Positions 55,493-64,000 of a stretch of 64,000 nucleotides of DNA are shown piece by piece (the first letter of the stretch is position 1; the number at the start of each line of letters is the position of its first letter). The notes beneath the pieces are model-generated. The model was not told the DNA's origin. It was given only the letters and a program-made list of their open reading frames with translations, and did not search any database. Origin of the DNA: Monocercomonoides exilis (lineage: Eukaryota; Preaxostyla; Oxymonadida; Polymastigidae); NCBI GenBank assembly GCA_001643675.2, contig LSRY02000027.1, positions 315,001-379,000 on the forward strand, in the 5' to 3' direction. A program made the position numbers and the translations under genes.

Positions 55493-58400
55493 ATGCAGAA
55501 TAGTCAAAAGGGGAAGCAACAGCTTCCACCTCAAAACTCTACGTCTATTTTTCAAACTTTTCAACATTCCGATTCATCGAAAAAAAGAGTGAGAGCTGTT
55601 GGTTTGATACGAACTCAAGTCTCTCCAATGCTTTCAACTCCAAGTCCAATTCAACAAAAATTTACTCCTCCGTATCATAAAACGTTTAGCGTTACTCCTT
55701 CCCCTTCTTATTCGTCTTCAAAGTTTTCACCATCTTTATCAAAAATGGAATCTATTTCTTCTAATTCGCAAAATGACACTTCAAATTTACTCGCAAAGTA
55801 TGCCAAAGATCTAGATAATAAAGGTCCAATATTTGCTCATCGAAACGTTTCACCGAAGACTTTAAATCAACATCATCATTTTTCAAAACATGATTCAAGC
55901 ACAATCAATCCTCCACAAGTTATATCTACCTCAATTCAACAAAAACCTCAAATGGAAATTACATCAAAATCAAAAATACCTTCGAAAAACCAAGTTTTAC
56001 ACCCTAACATCTTTAAACTATCCACAGCTAAAGATAAAAATTTAATAACTACAAAATCATTCAGCATTTTGCCGCAAAATTCAACTGCAACAAAACAAGA
56101 AAACCGTTACAATCCAAAGAAAATAGAAACTTCGGTGTGCGATTCATTTGAGCGAAATGCACAGGATAACCAGAAATTCGAATTGTTGGATGATCAAAAT
56201 CATCAAGAACCTTCGCATTCAAAAGAAAATAGAAACAAAGCTCGCACATCTTCGAAAGTGCGAAAAATTGAAAACGATGAATCTCCTGAGCTTTGTGAAC
56301 GAAACCCACAAAAGTCAATGTTTTTTGGTAAAGACAAAGCGATGCGATTGCTCAAGTCAAATCCTTCTTCGACTGACTCACACGCCGAACATGAAAATGT
56401 GGAGGCACATCAACAGCACTCCGATGAGGCATCTGAATTGAAAAGAAAAAAAGGAGAGAAAAAGGAAATAAACAAGAAACAGAACGATTTAAAAGAAGAG
56501 AACCAGGCAGATGATGACAATCAGAACGAAAGCAGTATTTTTGCACCAGATTCAGTTGAAATGAAAGAAGAGGACAGAAATGCAACATCAATCAACAAGA
56601 CAGAACCTCCTCAGAAAGAGGAGAGGGAAAGTCGAAGTGAAGAGAATTCAATAGAAGAAGAAGAAGGAGGAAAAGGTGAAAGAGGAAGAGGAAGAGAAAA
56701 AGGAAGAGGAAGAAGAGAAGAAGAAGAGGAATCTGAAGACGTTATTGCTGTGGAAGAAGAAAAAGGCTCACGCACAAGAAAGCAGAAAAAACTTGCTGCA
56801 AAAGCAGGAAAATCCAAAAGAAGAAGAGAAAAAGAAGAAGAGGAGGAGAAGGAAGAAGAAGAAGGTGATGATGATGATGGCAATGATGATGGGGAATATA
56901 AAGAGTCCAGAAGTAAGAAGAGTGCAATTACAAGCACTAACAGAAGCGAAAGACTTTCACAACGCAGAAGAAAAATAGAAAATGCTGAGATAATCGAAGA
57001 TTCCCCAACAACATCCTCTTTTTCTATGCCAGCAACTTCTTTCTCTCCTTCTCTTTCTCCTTCTCTTTCACCTTCTTCTTCTTTTTCACCTTCTTCTTCT
57101 CTATCTCCTTCTCTTTCACCATCTTTTTCTCCATCTCAAACTCCCTTTCATCAGTTTTCTCAAACACCTTCTCCTTCTCCTTCTCCTTCCTCATCTGCAC
57201 ATGTTTCCAATTCTTCTTCTCCTTTTCTGACGCCATCGTCTTCACCTGACCGCAGCTTGTCTCAAACAAAACGATATTCTCCTTCATTGATTGATAGAAG
57301 GAGACACAGAGAAGAAAGAGGAGGAAGAAGAGGAGGAAGAGGGGGAAGAGGTGGAAGAGAAGAAAAAGAGGAGGAGGAGGAGGAGGAAGAGAAAGGAGAA
57401 AGAGGAGGAAAAGAGGAAGAAGAGGAAGAAGAGGAGAAAGAAGGATCAAAGAAGACGAAAAGAGGGAAGGATAAGCGGAGCAGCAGAAAAGGAAAGAAAG
57501 AGGAAGACAAAGAGGAAGACAAAGAGGAAGGTGAAGAAGAAGAGAGAAAGGGAAATGAGAAGGAAGAAGGAAACAAAGGAGAAAGTGAGATGAAAGTCAA
57601 CAAACAGAAAGTTGGGAAGACTAACAGAAAGATTGTGATAGAAAAAGATGAAGAGACAACAGAAGAAGAGAAAGAAGATAAAAAAGAAGAGAAAGAAGAA
57701 GAAGGGAAAGAAGAAGAAAAAGGGAAAAACGAAGAAGAGGAAGAAGAAGAAGAAGAAGAGAACAAGGAGAAAGAGAAGCAGAGGCAGAAGAGAAGGAGAT
57801 ATAACAAGTCTGTGATAGCTATTGATTCACCAGATACAAGTGAAGAGGAGGAGGAGGAAGATAAAGAAGAGAAAGAGGGGAAAGAAGAAAAAGAAGAGAA
57901 GGATGAGAAAGAGAAGGAGAAGGAGAAAGAGAAAAAAGAGAAAGTGAATGAAGCAACCAACATATCAAAATCTGCCAACAAGCCAAAAGAATCCCTTGGC
58001 ACAGAAATTGAGCAGACACAAATAGAAAACAGCGAAGCAGATGCGACTCTTCCTGTTTCCTCTTTTGGAGCATCTTTCTCATTCACTTCACCATTCATTC
58101 ATCAAAACACATCAAAAGTGACTTCTTCTGATTCTTCATCACCTTCAACAACAACGGCATCATCATCATCTTCTTCTTCTTCTTCTTCTTTATCACCAAC
58201 GTCTTCGTCTTCTTTATCTTCATCTCCAACTTCTTCATCTGCTTCTGCTGCTTCTTCTCTTCCTTCAACCAAAAGTGGCAATGAAGAAATCAACAGCACA
58301 GATTCACCACAAACAAAAGAGAAAATTCCTTCTTCTGCTTCATCTTCTCAAACAACATCATCATCAACTGCTTCTCCTTCTTCATCTTCATATTCAGCCT

Positions 58401-59801
58401 CTTCTTCATCAAACAACATTACTTCGACACAAAAACCATCAAATTCTTCCTCTTCTTCTTCCCCTTCCTCTTCCTCTTTATCTTTATCTTCCTCCTCTTC
58501 TTCCTCTTTATCTTCCTCCTCTTCTTCCTCTTTATCTTCTTCTTCCTCCTCTTCTCCATCTATTTTGTATCCAACCCCCCAAAAGCCTCTTTCCGACAGC
58601 TCCTCCACTCCTTCTGCCAGCCCCACCAGCACATCCACTTCATCTTCTTCTTCTGCCCCTTCTTTCACTCCCTCTCGCATCCTCCGCTCAACCCCTCCCC
58701 CTTTAATTATGCCTTTTTCTTCTCAATCATCATTGTCTTCATTGTCTTCATTGTCTTCTTCTTCTCTCTCTTCATCTTCTCTTGCACAATCACTTGGGAT
58801 TGGAATAGGATCATCTTCAAATGGAGATAGTTTTGCTTCTTCTTCTTTCTTCTCCTCTGTCCTTCCTCCATTCAATCTCGAAGATTCCTTATCTTCTTCA
58901 GTATCATCATCATCCTCCTCTTCCTCTTCTTCTTCTTCCAACCCAGATTCCATTGATGATTCATCCTCCTCTTCCCCCTCCTCCCCCGCCACCCCCTCCT
59001 ACTCCCTCTTTTCCCCCTCTGCCTACTCCCTCTCAATCACCAGCGCCTACACCCACCTTTCCCGCACGCGTCCCACCCGCTCCGGCTTCCTCAACCTCGG
59101 CAACACCTGCTACATGAACTCCACGCTTCAGTGCTTCTGCTCTTGCTTCCCCTTCCTCCGCGCCCTCCAGCGCCTTCCCCTCCCCACGCACCCAGAGACG
59201 GCTGCCCAGCTGTGCAAGACACTCGACATGGCCACACACTCACAGCCGAGGGGGATTAATCCAAAGGCAACGGTGAGTCTGCTCTGGGACGAGCTCCATC
59301 TGACAAGAGGAAGACAGCAAGATGCACACGAGTTCTTGAGACTGCTGCTGGAGTGCTTAAGAACGAAGTATGAGGAGACACAGAAGGGAATAGTGGGACA
59401 GTTGAAGAGGATGAGGCAGTGCAAGTTGAATGGCAATGAGGAAGGAGGTGAAATGGTATTGTGATAATGATTGTTATTATTATTAACAAAATTATTTAAC
59501 GTTCTATTTTTTGTATTCATTTTATTATTAATCTTTCATTTTTCTATTAACATTATAGTCAAACATGTCATTGCGTTCGCCTTCTCTTCTCCGATCTCCT
59601 TCTCCAAAACCTCCTTCCCTTTTTTCTCCTCCTCTTTCTGTTTCCACACGTCGCCGTTCTCTTCGCTCTCAATCACCTTCTGCCTCTTCTTCTTCTTCCT
59701 CTTCCTTTTCAACTGGAAATGGCACTTCATTCAATTCTCTTGTATCTCCACCTCACTCTCTCTTCTCTTCTCTCTCTTCTCTTTCGTCATTATCTTCTTC
59801 C

Positions 59802-59834
<33 letters not shown>

Positions 59835-62800
59835 GCTTTCCAGTTTCCTTTCCTCAGCCAGCAGACAAACATCTCATCTTCTCAGCCATCATTAAATGAC
59901 TCTTCTTCTCTTTCTGATTCTTCTTTATCTTCATCATCATCTTCTTCTTCTTCATCTTCTTCTTTTGATTCTTCATTCCCATATACTTTCTGCCAGCCAT
60001 CTGAAATATACTCAAAATGCTCCTATACACTCACTACAGCTGAAGAACTGATGCAAACTGAATGCGGCCTGTTGAATTCAAAAGGAAGAGGCAAAAATTC
60101 ATTTCTGAAAAAAAACAAGAAAAATAATTTGAAAGAGAAAGAACAACAACAGAGGAAAGAGAATATTCATTCAAAAGGAGATGCAATGAATGATTCATTC
60201 ACTCCAACACATTCTGACAGAAACAGCAACACTTCACCTTCCATGTCACTTAAATCTTCCTATTCACCCATTTCAACCTCAACTCCATCTTCCTCCTCTT
60301 CCTCCTCTTCATTCCCCACCATCACCGATGACCTCCTCCTCTCCTCCTCCATCTTCCACAACCCGATCACCTCCACCTTCCGCGGCGAGCAGCAGACCAT
60401 CCTCCGCTGCGTCTCCTGCTCCCACAGCACCACCTCCACACAGGAATTCTTCGACCTCTCTGTCCCCATCAAGTCTTCCCTCATGTCCTCGTTTCGCACC
60501 CTCTTCCGCCCTGAGTGGATGAGGGGGGAGAACAAGTTCCAGTGCGAACGCTGCCGCACACAGACCGAAGCAACCCGCCGTGTCATCTTCTCCTCCCTCC
60601 CTCCTGTGCTCACCCTCCACCTCAACCGCTTCGCCTTCACCCACCGCACCACCAAGAAGGTCACATCTGCCTGCCGCATCCCAACCTCCTTCGCCTTCGA
60701 CCCTGCCGTGCTGTCCCCTGAGTGCAAAGAGAGGAACTGTGTGTATGCTCTGGTGGGAGTGGTGATACACGTTGGGGTGCAGCCGTCGGCAGGGCATTAC
60801 ACAGCGCTGGTGAGAGTGGACGACCCGCTGGCGAGCCTGCCAGACACACAACAGATGGAACAGTTCATTCAGATGAAGAGGAGGTGCGTGGAGGAGCAGC
60901 AGAGGTTCATTGCAATGAAGGAAGAGGAAGAGGAGAGGAAAAAGATGGAGGAGAAGAAGAGGAAGAAGGAGGAGAGCTCAAAGGGAGCGAGGAAGAAGGC
61001 AGGGAAGAGAAGAGGGAGAGGAAGTGAAGAGAAAGAAGAAGATGATGATGATGGAGAGGCAGAAGGAGGAGAAGGAGGAAACAAAGAAGGAGGAGAAAGA
61101 GAAGGAGAAGAAGCGAATGAGAAGGATTCAAGACACAATGAAGAAGCAACAGTGCATCTGCCACCAGAATATGAATGGAGGGGTGTTGATGGCCTTGAGG
61201 CAACAGTGGAAGAAGTGGAAGGCGAAGAGAATGAGCTGAAGATGAAGATGCAGAAGAGGCAAAGGAAGATGGGGATGCGAGGGAGTGAGGGAGGGAGAGA
61301 AGGGAAAGCAGAAGAGGAACCGGAGGAAGGCGATGGAGACGAATATGATGATGAAGACGACAACCAGATTGAAGAAGAGATAGATGAAGACGCATGGAAG
61401 AAGGAGTTTGAGGAAGAATATGCACAGCAACTGGGATCAGTTGCGAGCAATTTGCATTTTGGATACAGCGGAATAGGAGAAGAGGAAGAGGAGGATGAAG
61501 AATTGTATGAAGAATTATGTGAAGAGGAAGAAGAAGGTGCTGAAAAAGAATTGGAGAGCTTGAAGAATTCCGATGACATTAGCACACTATCCAAAGATGA
61601 AGCAATGAACTTGTTATCTTCCTCTGCATCAGACATAAAACCAACCATGCCACTGAAAGAAGAAGGCAACAGTGTTATTTCCTCACTCGATCTTCCTTCA
61701 TCCTCCACCGCATTCATTCCAACTGCCCAGTCTCATCAGCAATCACTTCAATCCAACTCTGCTGCTGACACAACTTCTGCTTTCCCCTTAATTCACTCTT
61801 CAATTCCCTCTCTTTCTGCACCAGAAGCAACACATGCTTCTGAAGCTAACCCGTTTTATTCAATCTCTTCTTCTGATAACAATAGCAATGATATTAGCAA
61901 CAACATATTGAATCAAGAACTGAAGCCAATTGTGAATGCATCCACAAACAGTTCAGCACCTTTTTCTTTGAATTCTCCTTTTAAATCAAACAGCCAGCCA
62001 GCAAAAGTTGTCACTTCTCCTTTCTCTTTGCTTTCACCGCAACAATCGAATAATTCATCACCTTCTTCTTCTTCTTCTTCTTCTTCTCTTTCTTCTTCTT
62101 CCACACACTCATTCACTCTAAATATCCCTCCTCCTCTTTCAGACACCTCATCTGCTTCTTCATCTCCACCAACCAACAACAGCATATCCACTGCGAATTC
62201 TTCAAATGCTCTTTCTTCTCTCTCTTTCAACACAACAAGCACATCACCTTCTCCTCTTCCAATTCCTCTTCCTTCTTCTTCTTTATCACCTTCACCATCT
62301 CCATCATCATTATCATCATCATCTTCTTCTTCTTCTTCAAATGTTGAGATGTCTTCTTCTCCATTGTCTGTGTTTCAGAGATATGATCCAGCCATTCATT
62401 CACCTCACTCTGCACCTTCTGCTTCACCTGCCATCTTCCCTGTCCTTTCATCTGATACACCCACACCTGCATCTTCCTCTTCTCTCTCTTCCTCCTCTTC
62501 TTCTTCCTCTTCCACTCATTTCTCTCTCATTGCCATTTCTCCTTCTCCTTCCCTCCATCAGCAGTCACTCACAGGCACCGAGTACACTTCCATGCCCTTC
62601 GTAGCTGCACAATATCCTTTCCCCCATCCTTCTCCACCTGCCGTGTTTCCTGCCCCTTCTCCCTTCATCTTCACACCTGCTGAAACGCCCACTGCTTCTT
62701 TCTCTGCACATTCATCGCATTCTCAACAGGCTCCTTCTGACTCTTCTTTCTCTGGATTTGCTTCAGCACAGACATCTGCTCCATTCACTTTTCAGACTCC

Positions 62801-64000
62801 TTCATCAGCTAAATCATTATCTTCCTCTTCTTCCTCTTCATCTTCCTCTTCTTCATCAACAGCATTGTCCTGTCTTCAACCAGAATCTGCCTTTGCCCCA
62901 CCCGACAGAAGCATCATCCACATCTCTCCTCCATCATCATCATCACCCATCCCAATCGCTGCTCCTGTGCTCAAGCCAACTGCCTCTGTCCTGTCTGACC
63001 CATTCATCATCTCCTCTTCCCTCTCCTCTCTCACTCGCCCTCTGACACCTGCCCAGATCACCAGCATCCAACAGACGGTGCCACTGCAACACAGACGCTG
63101 TGCACATCTGAACAGAAAGCTGTTTAAGATGATTCAGAAAGCACAGGAACACTTTGTTGCTTCGGCAGCTGCACCGAACATCAGACGGCTGGCTATGCAC
63201 AAGGCAAAGGAAATGGCGCAAGTGAAGAGAGAAAGAAGGAAGGAGCTGAAGGGGAAAGAGCAGAGAAGATTGAAACGAAACACGGCAAGTGTTGCTTCAA
63301 GAAGGAGAGGGTTGAGAAACGAGAAGAAAGAAGAAGAGGAGAAGAAGAGCATTGATGAGAAAGAAGAGAAAGATGAGAAAGATGAAAAAGAAGAGAATTT
63401 GAAGAGAAAAGCAAGTCGAACGAATCAAAAGCAGTCTCAGGCAAAGACTCATCAAGTTCCGAAGTTGAATAGGAAGCGATCATCAAATGGAAGATTTCTC
63501 AAGAAAATAGAGGCAGACGAAGAAACATCAGCTGCAAAAACTGAAGAGGAAGAGGAAGAAGAGGAAGGAGAAGAAGAAGAAGGAGAAGAAGAAGAAGAAG
63601 AAGCAAAATCAAAAGACAAAAAGAAAGAGAAAGAGAAAGATAGAGAAGTTGATGTTGTGACAGTAGCAGATGTTCCTTCAGCACACGAAGAAGGAGATGA
63701 TGAAGAAGAAAAAGAAGAGGAAGAGGAAGAGGAAGAAGAGCAATCAACACAGAAAGACAAAAGAAACAAACGAAGAAAAAGGAGTATTCAATCAGGTAGA
63801 AGCAGCAGTCGCTCAGAAAGGACAAGAACAAAGAGAAGCTCATCCAAACAGGAAGCTCACTCAGAAAAGAGCGAAGGAAGTGGAAGACATGGAAGAAAGA
63901 TCTCAATAATTGCAAAGGATGACGAAACATCGAATTGTGAGAAAGAGGATGACAAACAGGAAGACAGCAGTGAAAGTGAAGAAGAAGCAGCAAATAATAA
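55493..64000 (+). CDS. Ubiquitin-specific protease (USP) with massive low-complexity insertions, 3' partial
   Basis: Exon 1 is 55493-59455; a 103-nt GT-AG intron (59456-59558, phase 0) leads to exon 2, open to the window edge (over 2800 codons). About 1180 N-terminal residues are disordered: Ser/Gln, then E/K/R, then Ser/Pro. The USP core starts with the Cys box LNLGNTCYMNSTLQCF (near 59090-59140) and the GRQQDAHEFLRLLLECL box (near 59305). After a poly-Ser insertion of about 300 residues come the zinc-ribbon pairs CVSC...CERC (60408-60555), PPVLTLHLNRF and the His box SAGHYTALV (near 60790). A final W-x-x-V-D segment (YEWRGVDGLEATVEE, near 61170) may be the end of the fold after another E/K insertion. 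The enzyme cleaves ubiquitin from proteins; Cys and His are both present, so it is likely active. The tail is Ser-rich, then charged. Divergent from the prominin-like gene. Confidence 0.88.

Noticed and set aside
57262-58098. 278-codon minus frame rich in Ser/Phe
   Set aside because: Antisense of the E/K-rich linker of the USP gene.
60869-61717. 282-codon minus frame rich in Ser
   Set aside because: Antisense of the E/K insertion in the USP core.

Overview
The window is nuclear DNA of an intron-containing, AT-rich protist. Oxymonads are the best match, and I would guess Monocercomonoides or a close relative. Three things point there: very large Cys-module/beta-helix surface proteins, decayed copies of a multicopy family that I recall from Monocercomonoides, and GT-AG introns mostly 45-125 nt long. 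TAA, TAG and TGA all act as stops. The species name is an inference from recalled families and was not checked against a database. I saw no bacterial operons, CRISPR arrays, rRNA or tRNA genes.

Layout, left to right. 1-6621 (+): a 5'-partial giant Glu/Lys/Arg and poly-Ser protein. 7453-12748 (-): a four-exon protein with repeated [E/K]C[T/P]F-x-P motifs, probably cytoskeletal. 12.75-19.8 kb: a gene-poor, repeat-rich block with a 403-bp near-palindrome, a smaller inverted-repeat element, and a TA-flanked inverted-terminal pair 3.5 kb apart that encloses a decayed gene. 19819-22485 (-): a P-loop GTPase. 23413-26234 (-): a six-exon double-B-box (TRIM-like) protein. 27.1-27.9 kb (-): a beta-helix surface protein remnant. 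28723-30633 (+): a PARP-type ADP-ribosyltransferase. 30913-32784 (+): a class IV aminotransferase with apparent frameshifts. 33088-45474 (-): a 4112-residue type I membrane protein with eight extracellular Cys modules and a cytoplasmic pseudokinase. 45566-46569: a 1-kb element with 374-bp inverted repeats that match perfectly by eye. 47258-49804 (-): a secreted GH3 beta-glucosidase-like enzyme. 51216-54811 (-): an eight-exon prominin-like pentaspan protein. 55493-64000 (+): a ubiquitin-specific protease, 3' partial, split by huge low-complexity insertions.

The genes are a typical eukaryotic mixture and share no single pathway. Loose themes are ubiquitin/ADP-ribose signalling (USP, B-box protein, PARP with a UIM-like helix) and cell-surface architecture (giant receptor-like protein, prominin, beta-helix remnant). 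Intron models were built by hand, requiring GT-AG ends and phase continuity. The prominin, PARP, GH3, giant receptor and most of the B-box models close perfectly in frame. The first exon of the 7453-12748 gene, the first intron of the B-box gene and the aminotransferase exon 2/3 boundary are less certain.
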